Made by a program: the position numbers and the translations under genes
The notes under the pieces: generated by a model
What the model was told of the DNA's origin: nothing
Database searches by the model: none
Seen by the model: only the letters and a program-made list of their open reading frames with translations
Source: CAZDSS01 sp964508185
Lineage (GTDB): Bacteria > Pseudomonadota > Alphaproteobacteria > Sphingomonadales > Govanellaceae
Length of the DNA stretch: 5,966 bases
Direction: 5' to 3'
NCBI GenBank assembly: GCA_964508185.1
Contig: CAZDSS010000137.1
Span: 1 to 5,966, forward strand
Shown here: positions 1 through 5,380 of the stretch, in pieces
Layout: every line of letters starts with the position of its first letter
How positions within the stretch are numbered: the stretch's first letter is position 1

Positions 1-27
1 CAAGGTGACTTTGTCGAGGGAAGTGTC

Positions 28-717
28 ATGGGAGCCATCTCGCATTCCATCACGCCGGACATCAACATGGAGCTCAACCCCTATGTGGGTCGCATGGCGA
101 GCCGCCTCGTGCGCAGCTTCACGAGCGAAGGGAGCGACGCTGACCGTTGGGCGCTCATCACGGAAATCCTCGGCTTTGCGGCCGAGGCCGAGCAGCTGCT
201 GACCGAGCAGCGCGAACGCATCGCCGAGCTTGAGTCCCTCGCGACCACCGATCCCCTGACCGGGGTCGCCAACCGCCGGGGCTTCGAGAGCTTCCTGCAG
301 CGCGCGCTCGCCAACGCCGATCGCCACGGGGAGACGGGGATCGTCGCCGTGATGGACCTCGACGGCTTCAAGAAGATCAATGACCGCTATGGCCATCTCG
401 TGGGGGACGAATGCCTCCGCCTCGTCGCCCGGCATCTGTCCGACAGCCTGCGGGTGACCGACCTGGTGGCCCGCCCGGGCGGCGACGAATTCATGGCCGT
501 CCTCACCCACTGCCGGGCCGAAGACGGGTTCAACCGCATGGAAAGCCTGCGCCGGGAGCTTGACCGCCTGACGCTTCATCACGAGAGCGCCGAAATCCCC
601 CTGCGCGTGAGCCTCGGCATGGCGGCCTATGGTCCGGGGATCAATCGGAGCGCGCTTCTCGCCGCGGCGGACGCCGCCATGTACCGCGACAAGCGCCGCC
701 GCCGCGCGCGGCGGTAA
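28..717 (+). CDS. Stand-alone GGDEF-domain protein, probable diguanylate cyclase
   Basis: The protein (229 aa) probably makes the second messenger cyclic di-GMP from two GTP. Residues 1-70 are mostly helical, ending in a short charged coiled-coil-like stretch (about 47-72). No membrane segment, signal peptide or known sensor domain is visible, so it is predicted cytosolic. The GGDEF domain spans about 71-225: it opens with DPLTGVANRR (75-84), has the MDLDGFKKIND metal/nucleotide segment (D110, N118, D119) and the catalytic GGDEF motif at 151-155. RVTD (142-145) sits exactly five residues before GGDEF, which is the RxxD inhibitory site, so product feedback inhibition is expected. The residue before GGDEF is Pro rather than the usual aromatic or Leu. 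The C-terminus is very Arg-rich. The ATG at 28 is preceded by GAGGGA with 6-base spacing. Family assignment is firm; activity and input signal are inferred. Confidence 0.93.
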   Translation: MGAISHSITPDINMELNPYVGRMASRLVRSFTSEGSDADRWALITEILGFAAEAEQLLTEQRERIAELESLATTDPLTGVANRRGFESFLQRALANADRHGETGIVAVMDLDGFKKINDRYGHLVGDECLRLVARHLSDSLRVTDLVARPGGDEFMAVLTHCRAEDGFNRMESLRRELDRLTLHHESAEIPLRVSLGMAAYGPGINRSALLAAADAAMYRDKRRRRARR

Positions 718-741
718 GCCCAAGGGATCAGGCCAGTTTCT

Positions 742-810
742 CCTTTGCATGGGAGGGCCAAAGGGACTACCTTCCGGGTGCAACCCACAAGCGTATGAAG
801 GAGAGTTTCC
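742..810 (+). promoter_or_regulatory. Intergenic leader of ridA with a possible promoter
   Basis: The 93-base gap between the GGDEF gene and ridA (718-810) is the only spacer of any size on the plus-strand side. TTGCAT (745-750) and TACCTT (768-773), 17 bases apart, resemble a weak sigma70-type -35/-10 pair. A start near 780 would leave a leader of about 30 bases. No convincing rho-independent terminator separates the GGDEF gene from ridA, so read-through is also possible. The match is poor (about half of each hexamer), so this is tentative. Confidence 0.25.
798..803 (+). promoter_or_regulatory. Shine-Dalgarno site fixing the GTG start of ridA
   Basis: AAGGAG lies 7 bases before the GTG at 811, a near-perfect Shine-Dalgarno site. 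It supports the GTG rather than the nearby ATG at 795, which is in another frame, or any internal ATG. Confidence 0.8.
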
Positions 811-1272
811 GTGGCCAGTCCCGAAGATCGCCTGAAAGAACTTGGCATCACCCTTCCCGAAGTCGCCGCTCCCGTGGCCAATTACGTGGCCGCGGTGCAG
901 ACCGGCAATCTCCTGTTCCTGTCAGGGCAGGTTCCCATGCTTGAGGGCAAGGTTGTCTATACGGGGAAAGTCGGCGGCGAAGCCACCGAGCAGCAGGGAA
1001 CGGAAGCCGCGCGTCTTTGCGCCATCAACCTGCTCGCCCAGGCGAAGAAGGCGCTTGGCGACCTGTCGCGCATCAAGCGGCTGGTGAAGCTTACGATCTT
1101 CGTCGCCTCCACCCCGGACTTCACCCGTCAGCCCTTCGTCGCCAACGGCGCGTCGGACCTCATGGTCGACGTGTTCGGCGATGCCGGCCGGCATGCGCGG
1201 GTCGCGGTGGGCACCAATGTGCTGCCGCTCGATTCGACGGTCGAGGTTGATGCCATTTTCGAGATTGCCTGA
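811..1272 (+). CDS. RidA/YjgF/UK114-family protein
   Basis: RidA proteins hydrolyse reactive enamine/imine intermediates released by PLP enzymes such as threonine dehydratase, and act as cytosolic trimers. This 153-aa protein belongs to the longer YjgF-like branch (PF14588 type, usually about 150 aa), not the classical 128-aa RidA. Aligned by eye to E. coli RidA, the key residues appear kept: Y25 in NYVAAVQTGNLLFLSGQVP (for Tyr17), R130 in HARVAVG (for Arg105) and E145 in STVEVDAIFEIA (for Glu120). Deaminase activity is therefore plausible, but this branch is poorly characterised. It starts with GTG behind a strong Shine-Dalgarno site. It is first in a unit with the phosphodiesterase and acyltransferase genes, and its last 23 bases overlap the chosen start of the next gene. 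Confidence 0.93.
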   Translation: MASPEDRLKELGITLPEVAAPVANYVAAVQTGNLLFLSGQVPMLEGKVVYTGKVGGEATEQQGTEAARLCAINLLAQAKKALGDLSRIKRLVKLTIFVASTPDFTRQPFVANGASDLMVDVFGDAGRHARVAVGTNVLPLDSTVEVDAIFEIA

Positions 1273-2023
1273 CCCCTCCTCCGGCTGGATCGACGCGCTC
1301 GAAATTCCGGCCTGGCTCTATGAGCGCCCCTTCGCCCATCGCGGCCTCCATGACAAGACCGCGGGGGTCGAGGAGAACAGTCCGGCCGCCTTCCGCGCGG
1401 CAATCAGCGAGGGATATGGCATAGAGCTCGACGTCCAGCTGTCGGCCGACGGCGTCGCCATGGTGTTCCATGACGGGGACCTCCGGCGCCTCGCCGGACG
1501 CGAGGGCCATGTCCGCGATCTGAGCTCTGGGGAGCTTGCGGCCGTGCCCCTCACGGTCGGCGGCGAGCACATCCCCGCTTTACGCGACGTCCTTGCCCTT
1601 GTGGCGGGACGCGTGCCCATTCTCATCGAGATCAAGTCCCGCCCCGGCGCCACCGGCCCGCTCGAGGCGGCGGTCGCCCGGGATGTGGCGGACTACAACG
1701 GGCCGTTCGCGGTGATGTCCTTCAACCCCGAAAGCGTCGCCTGGTTCCGGGAACGGCGGCCGCGCTTCATTCGCGGGCTCGTCGCGTCCCTTCGATACCG
1801 GCGCGAGCTTGGCTTTCGTCTCACCACCCAGCGCGGGCAGGTCCAGGCGCTCGACCGCACGGCGCCCCATTTCGTCGCCTACGACATCCGCTGCCTGCCC
1901 AACGACTTCACCCGCGCCTGCCGGGCGCAAGGCCTGCCCCTGCTGACCTGGACGGTGCGCAGCGACGCCGAGCGCAAGCGGGCGGAACAAAACGCCGACA
2001 ACATCATTTTCGAGAAGTCATGA
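1250..2023 (+). CDS. Glycerophosphodiester phosphodiesterase (GDPD family)
   Basis: Predicted to hydrolyse glycerophosphodiesters (deacylated phospholipids) to glycerol-3-phosphate and an alcohol. The 257-aa TIM-barrel protein shows the family signature in order: AHRGLHD (29-35, catalytic H30 and R31), EENSPAAF (41-48), IELDVQLSADG (58-68, metal ligands E59 and D61), MVFHD (71-75, second catalytic His H74), LIEIKS (125-130, E127) and LLTWTV (231-236). No signal peptide is visible, so it is probably cytosolic, unlike periplasmic GlpQ and closer to UgpQ. The frame is open back to 1181, but the ATG at 1250 gives a normal lead-in of about 28 residues to HRG; TTG at 1265 is an alternative. A good Shine-Dalgarno site is lacking (GAGG only 3 bases before the ATG), which suggests coupling to ridA. 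The exact native substrate is unknown. Confidence 0.93.
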   Translation: MPFSRLPDPSSGWIDALEIPAWLYERPFAHRGLHDKTAGVEENSPAAFRAAISEGYGIELDVQLSADGVAMVFHDGDLRRLAGREGHVRDLSSGELAAVPLTVGGEHIPALRDVLALVAGRVPILIEIKSRPGATGPLEAAVARDVADYNGPFAVMSFNPESVAWFRERRPRFIRGLVASLRYRRELGFRLTTQRGQVQALDRTAPHFVAYDIRCLPNDFTRACRAQGLPLLTWTVRSDAERKRAEQNADNIIFEKS

Positions 2024-3186
2024 GCGTGTCCGGGGATTTGCGGCCGTCCTTCCATGCGGCGATCGCGGAGATCGACCGCGCCGAATGGGATCATTGCGCG
2101 GGAGATGATTGCGTAGGCGGGGGCAATCCCTTCGTGGCCCACGACTTCCTGTCGGCGCTCGAGGACAGCGGCGCGGTGTCGCCCACCGCAGGCTGGGGGC
2201 CCCGCCATCTCGCCCTGCGTGACGCCGCGGGTCGGCTTGTGGGCGCGGTGCCCCTCTATCTCAAGTCCCATTCCCTCGGCGAATATGTGTTCGATCAGCC
2301 CTGGGCGGATGCCTACATGCGCGCAGGCGGGCGCTACTACCCAAAGCTTCTCGCCGCCGTCCCCTTCACGCCCGTCACCGGCCCGCGGCTTCTCGCGGCG
2401 CCCGAAGCGCCCGACGATGCGCGCGAAAGCCTCGCCCGCGCCGCGGCGAAATTTGCCGAGGAGCATGGCCTCTCGTCCCTCCATGTGAATTTCATCACCG
2501 CGCAGGACCGGGAGCTTCTCGCGCGCGCCGGCTTCCTCCTTCGCGCCGACACGCAGTTCCATTGGGAGAACGAGGGCTACGGCAGCTTCGAGGATTTTCT
2601 CGCGAGCCTTTCGTCGCGCAAGCGCAAGGCGATCCGCCGCGAGCGCCGCGACGCCCTAGCGGACGGCATCACCGTTGAAATCGTCACTGGAGCGGATCTT
2701 CGCGAAGAGCATTGGGACGCCTTCTTCGCGTTCTACATGGACACCGGCTCGCGCAAATGGGGACGGCCATATCTCAACCGCCTGTTCTTCTCCCTCCTCG
2801 GCGAGCGGATGGCGGACCGGGTGGTGCTGATCCTCGCCCGCCGCGCCGGGCGCTATATCGCGGGCGCCCTCAATCTCGAAGGGGGCGGCATGCTCTACGG
2901 CCGCTACTGGGGCGCCATCGAGCATCACCCCTTCCTGCATTTCGAGGTCTGCTACTATCAGGCGATGGAATACGCGATCGCCAGAGGCCTCCGCCGCGTG
3001 GAGGCCGGCGCCCAGGGCGAGCACAAGCTCATGCGCGGCTATCTTCCGAACACCACCTGGAGCGCCCACTGGATCTGCGATCCCGGCTTCCGCGCCGCGG
3101 TCGCCCGCTTCCTCGCCGAGGAGCGCAGGCTGGTGGCGCAGGACCAGCGCATCCTCAGCGAATACGCGCCGTTCAGGAAGGATTGA
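2020..3186 (+). CDS. FemAB-like/GNAT predicted N-acyltransferase (PF04339 type)
   Basis: This 388-aa cytosolic protein resembles the COG3146 / FemAB_like family, whose members have tandem GNAT-like folds and an undefined acyl or aminoacyl acceptor. Features seen are an N-terminal PFVAHDFLSALEDSG segment (37-51), a mid-region VPLYLKSHSLGEYVFDQPWADAY (78-99 or so), a very basic stretch SSRKRKAIRRERR (198-210), and the C-terminal acyltransferase core with LYGRYWGAIEHHPFLHFEVCYY (292-313) and VEAGAQGEHKLMRGYLPNTTWSAH (327-350). Length and motifs look complete. Its ATG overlaps the GDPD stop as ATGA, with only GAGAAG (2012-2017) upstream, indicating translational coupling. Its last 14 bases overlap the end of the convergent modC. 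A link to envelope or peptidoglycan building is only implied by the family name; the substrate is unknown. Confidence 0.88.
   Translation: MSVSGDLRPSFHAAIAEIDRAEWDHCAGDDCVGGGNPFVAHDFLSALEDSGAVSPTAGWGPRHLALRDAAGRLVGAVPLYLKSHSLGEYVFDQPWADAYMRAGGRYYPKLLAAVPFTPVTGPRLLAAPEAPDDARESLARAAAKFAEEHGLSSLHVNFITAQDRELLARAGFLLRADTQFHWENEGYGSFEDFLASLSSRKRKAIRRERRDALADGITVEIVTGADLREEHWDAFFAFYMDTGSRKWGRPYLNRLFFSLLGERMADRVVLILARRAGRYIAGALNLEGGGMLYGRYWGAIEHHPFLHFEVCYYQAMEYAIARGLRRVEAGAQGEHKLMRGYLPNTTWSAHWICDPGFRAAVARFLAEERRLVAQDQRILSEYAPFRKD
3173..3186. other. Overlap of convergent gene ends (acyltransferase gene / modC)
   Basis: The plus-strand acyltransferase gene stops at 3184-3186 and the minus-strand modC stops at 3175-3173, so the two coding regions share 14 bp tail to tail. 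No hairpin with a U-tract suitable for either direction lies between the genes. Transcripts of the two operons must overlap, or be stopped inside the opposing gene. Confidence 0.85.
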
Positions 3187-3802
3187 GGGTCACCACCTGA
3201 TCGGTGAGCCGCGCGATCTCGGCGCGATCGTGACTCACATAGAGGATCGGCAGGCCGAATTCCCCGGCAAGGTCGTGAATGAGGCCCAGCATGTCCTCCT
3301 TCCGCGCGCCGTCGAGGGAAGACAGGGGCTCGTCCATCAGGAAGAAGCGCGGGCTTGCAAGCAAGGCCCGGCCGATCGCCACCCGCTGCGCCTCGCCGCC
3401 CGAGAGTGTATTCGGCATGCGGTCCATGAGGTGATCGATTCCGAGGAAACCGAGCACCCGCTCGGGCGCGATGCGGCGCTCGGCGGGCGGGGTCAGATTC
3501 CAGCCATAGAACAGGTTGCGCCGGACCGAGAGATGGGGAAACAGCCGCCCGTCCTGGAAGATGTAGCCGACCCGCCGCCGCTCCACGGGGAGATCGATCC
3601 CTGCCCCGCTGTCGAACAGTGTCACGCTCCCCACCCGCACATGGCCGGAATCGGGCGGCAGCACGCCGCTTACCATGTCGAGGATGGTGGTCTTGCCCGC
3701 GCCCGAGGGGCCGAACAGCGCGACGATCGGGGCGTCGTTCCGGAAGGCGAGGCTGAGATGCAGGGCCCCGAGCCGTTTTTCGACCGCAATGTCAAAGCTC
3801 AT
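3173..3802 (-). CDS. modC: Molybdate ABC transporter ATP-binding protein, short form without TOBE domain
   Basis: This is the ATPase that powers molybdate import through ModB. All nucleotide-binding elements are present in 209 aa: Walker A GPSGAGKTT (31-39), Q-loop IFQDGRLFPHLSV (Q83), signature LSGGEAQR (133-140), Walker B FFLMDEP (D157, E158), D-loop SSLD (161-164) and H-loop H191. RRVGYIFQDGRLFPH is typical of ModC rather than of ABC ATPases in general. The protein stops after VVTLNPS, where the ATPase domain ends. Classical ModC is about 350 aa and carries a C-terminal TOBE/Mop molybdate-binding domain, absent here, and no remnant is coded downstream. The ATG at 3802 lies 11 bases inside the modB end with no close Shine-Dalgarno site, so it probably depends on coupling to modB. 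The open frame upstream to 4252 is a modB shadow. Tungstate as substrate cannot be excluded. Confidence 0.92.
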   Translation of the reverse strand: MSFDIAVEKRLGALHLSLAFRNDAPIVALFGPSGAGKTTILDMVSGVLPPDSGHVRVGSVTLFDSGAGIDLPVERRRVGYIFQDGRLFPHLSVRRNLFYGWNLTPPAERRIAPERVLGFLGIDHLMDRMPNTLSGGEAQRVAIGRALLASPRFFLMDEPLSSLDGARKEDMLGLIHDLAGEFGLPILYVSHDRAEIARLTDQVVTLNPS

Positions 3803-4514
3803 GGCGCGAGCGTCCCCGGCGCAGGCGGCGGCTGAACCATTCGGAGCCCACAAGCGCCGCCATGGAAATGACGATGGCGATGACGGAGAGGCGGAGCGCC
3901 GCCCCCTCCCCGCCCGGGACCTGCAAGGCGGAATAGACGGCGATGGGGAGCGTCTGGGTCTCGCCCGGAATGTTGGAGACGAAGGTGATGGTGGCGCCGA
4001 ATTCCCCGAAGCTCTTGGCGAAGCACAATATGGCCCCGGCGACGATCCCCGGCAGGGCAAGCGGCAGGGTGACGGTGAAGAAGACATGGGAGCGCCGCGC
4101 CCCCAATGTGCGCGCCGCGACCTCGAGCCGCCGGTCGATGTTCTCGATCGAAAGCCTGATCGCCCGCACCATGAGCGGCAGGCCCATGACCGCCGCGGCG
4201 ATCGCCGCCCCGGTCCAGCGGAAGGCGACCGTGACGCCGAACAAGCCCGCAAGCAGCCGCCCGCCGGGACCGGTGGCGCCGAAGAACAGCAGCAGGAGAT
4301 AGCCGATCACCACCGGCGGGAGCACCAGCGGCAGATGCACGAGCCCGTCGAGGAGGGCGATCCCCGGAAAGCGCCGGCGCGCCAGAATGTATGCGAGAAA
4401 CAGGGCGAGCGGCAGGCAGCCGAGGACGCTCCACAGGCTCACCTTCAGGCTGAGGCGCACCGCCTCCCATTCGGCCGCGGTCAGCGGCCCGATGAAAATC
4501 GCCCCCTCCGTCAT
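3792..4514 (-). CDS. modB: Molybdate ABC transporter permease
   Basis: This inner-membrane permease forms the molybdate channel as a dimer with ModC. The 240-aa protein is close to the usual length (E. coli about 229) and has about five hydrophobic segments (roughly 25-45, 60-79, 88-117, 150-171, 205-225). The ABC-permease EAA loop that docks on the ATPase is EVAARTLGARRSHVFFTVTL followed by PLALPG (131-156). The segment GEFGATITFVSNIPGETQTL (170-189) is the characteristic ModB signature and separates it from sulfate or thiosulfate permeases. The ATG at 4514 overlaps the modA stop as ATGA and has no Shine-Dalgarno site, so translation is probably coupled to modA. The open frame continues upstream to 4796 only because it lies within modA. 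The C-terminus is Arg-rich and overlaps modC by 11 bases. Confidence 0.94.
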   Translation of the reverse strand: MTEGAIFIGPLTAAEWEAVRLSLKVSLWSVLGCLPLALFLAYILARRRFPGIALLDGLVHLPLVLPPVVIGYLLLLFFGATGPGGRLLAGLFGVTVAFRWTGAAIAAAVMGLPLMVRAIRLSIENIDRRLEVAARTLGARRSHVFFTVTLPLALPGIVAGAILCFAKSFGEFGATITFVSNIPGETQTLPIAVYSALQVPGGEGAALRLSVIAIVISMAALVGSEWFSRRLRRGRSRHEL

Positions 4515-5275
4515 GGCAGGACGAAGCCGAACTGCTCGAAGCGCCGCCGCGCCGCGTCCGACGACAGATGGGCGAGGAACGCCCGGGCGTCCTCCCCCGC
4601 TCCCCTGACGAGGGCCGCGGGGTAACGGATGGGCGGATGGCTTGTCCCGGGAAACTCGGCGGCGATGGCAACCGCATCCTCGGCCAGGGCGTCGCTTGCA
4701 TAGACGATTGCCGCCGCGACCTCCCCCCGGGCGACGAAGGCGAGCGCCGAGCGCGCATTGTCGGCCCGCACCACCCGGCGCTCCACCGCATCCCACAGGC
4801 CGAAATGCTGAAGCGCCGCACGGCCGTAGCGGCCGACCGGCACGCTCGCCGGTTCGCCCATGACAAGGCGCCGTCCGCCAAGGAAGGCAAGAATATCGAA
4901 GTCCCGCGATATTCCGACTTTCCGCGCGTCCCGCGCCGGGGTCACCAGAACCAGCCGGTTGCCAAGCAGCACCCGGCGGCTTGAGGCGTCGATCTTCCCC
5001 CGGGCCTCCAGATAGTCCATCCAGTCCTCGTCGGCCGAGATGAAGACACCCGCGGGCGCGCCATGCTCGATCTGCCGGGCGAGCGCGGAGCTTGCGGCGA
5101 AGGACAGGACCGGCCGGGCGCGGCCCATTTGCCCGTAATCATCCGCGATGGCATTCATGGCATCCTGAAGGCTCGCCGCGGCGAAGACCAGCAGGCGGTC
5201 GCGGGCAGTCGCCTCCCCCGCCATGCCGAAAAGCGCCCAGCACGCCAGCGCCAGAATGCCGAAAATGCGAGCCAT
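4511..5275 (-). CDS. modA: Molybdate ABC transporter periplasmic substrate-binding protein
   Basis: Captures molybdate (and probably tungstate) in the periplasm and delivers it to ModBC. In the 254-aa form, residues 1-24 are a signal peptide: MAR, a hydrophobic core (IFGILALACWALFGMAG) and likely cleavage after ATA. The mature start RDRLLVFAAASL matches the ModA family. Aligned by eye to E. coli ModA, S35 and S62 (in SFAASSALARQIE) correspond to oxyanion ligands Ser12 and Ser39, and Y192 (in AIVYASDA) to Tyr170. Backbone-contact positions Ala125 and Val152 are V147 and A174 here. FISADEDWMDYL (78-89) is another family block. The ATG at 5275 is chosen because GAAGGA lies 6 bases upstream. An in-frame ATG at 5293 would add six residues but places that site inside the gene. 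It is first in modABC and overlaps modB by four bases. Confidence 0.95.
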   Translation of the reverse strand: MARIFGILALACWALFGMAGEATARDRLLVFAAASLQDAMNAIADDYGQMGRARPVLSFAASSALARQIEHGAPAGVFISADEDWMDYLEARGKIDASSRRVLLGNRLVLVTPARDARKVGISRDFDILAFLGGRRLVMGEPASVPVGRYGRAALQHFGLWDAVERRVVRADNARSALAFVARGEVAAAIVYASDALAEDAVAIAAEFPGTSHPPIRYPAALVRGAGEDARAFLAHLSSDAARRRFEQFGFVLP

Positions 5276-5281
5276 GCCTGA

Positions 5282-5287
5282 TCCTTC
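5282..5287 (-). promoter_or_regulatory. Shine-Dalgarno site of modA
   Basis: Reading the minus strand, GAAGGA sits 6 bases before the ATG at 5275. This decides the modA start in favour of MARIFG over the in-frame ATG at 5293. Confidence 0.75.
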
Positions 5288-5299
5288 ACCCATGCCCCA

Positions 5300-5328
5300 T
5301 AGATAGCGGGGATGACCGGCGCAGACAA
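5300..5328 (-). promoter_or_regulatory. Possible modA promoter
   Basis: On the minus strand TTGTCT (5323-5328) and TATCTA (5300-5305) are separated by exactly 17 bases, giving a weak sigma70-type -35/-10 pair. The start would fall near 5293, leaving a leader of about 18 bases that still contains the Shine-Dalgarno site. The -35 element lies in the T-rich tail of the clpA terminator. No full ModE-type palindrome is visible, so molybdate-responsive repression by ModE is not supported. The hexamer matches are imperfect (about 4/6 and 3/6). Confidence 0.35.
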
Positions 5329-5359
5329 AAGGAAACCCCCGGCTCGATGAGCCGGGGGT
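5322..5359 (-). terminator. Rho-independent terminator after clpA
   Basis: A perfect 11-bp inverted repeat (5335-5345 with 5349-5359, arm ACCCCCGGCTC) encloses a 3-base loop. On the minus strand it is followed by TTCCTTTTGTC, a broken U-tract. It lies about 21 bases after the clpA stop and before modA, so it should end clpA transcripts and insulate modABC. In the plus direction no T-tract follows, so it is one-way. Confidence 0.85.
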
Positions 5360-5380
5360 CGGTTGAGATATTCGGCTGTG

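Noticed and set aside
742..764. Hairpin CCTTTG/CAAAGG between the GGDEF gene and ridA as a terminator
   Set aside because: Only 6 bp with an 11-base loop and no following T-tract; too weak to call.
1181..1249. Upstream start of the GDPD gene at 1181
   Set aside because: The first 23 codons lie inside ridA and give a Cys/Arg/Met-rich peptide unlike the family; the ATG at 1250 fits the expected lead-in better.
3187..3208. Short inverted repeat TCACC/GGTGA near the end of modC as a terminator
   Set aside because: Five-bp stem, no T-tract in either direction, and it lies within modC coding sequence.
3803..4252. N-terminal extension of ModC in the same open frame
   Set aside because: The extra 150 codons are Arg/Ser/Pro-rich and lie over modB; the ABC ATPase begins at MSFDIAVEK, matching normal ModC.
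3675..4625. Plus-strand open frame of 316 codons opposite modB/modC
   Set aside because: Low-complexity charged composition and no domain signature, antisense to confident genes; GC-driven shadow.
3799..4890. Long open frame (363 codons) on the minus strand across modA and modB
   Set aside because: It is rich in Arg, Ala, Pro and Gly with no recognisable motif, and runs in another frame over two well-supported mod genes; this is the usual high-GC shadow.
5225..5275. ModA as a lipoprotein (Cys12 in the signal peptide)
   Set aside because: The residues before the Cys (ALA) do not fit a lipobox and only 11 residues precede it; a normal cleavage site after ATA is better.
5276..5293. Alternative modA start at the ATG at 5293
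   Set aside because: Its codons contain the Shine-Dalgarno site of the start at 5275, and it puts six non-signal residues ahead of a normal signal peptide.
5296..5310. ModE half-site next to the modA -10 region
   Set aside because: Only CGCTAT matches and the second palindromic arm is missing; chance similarity is likely.
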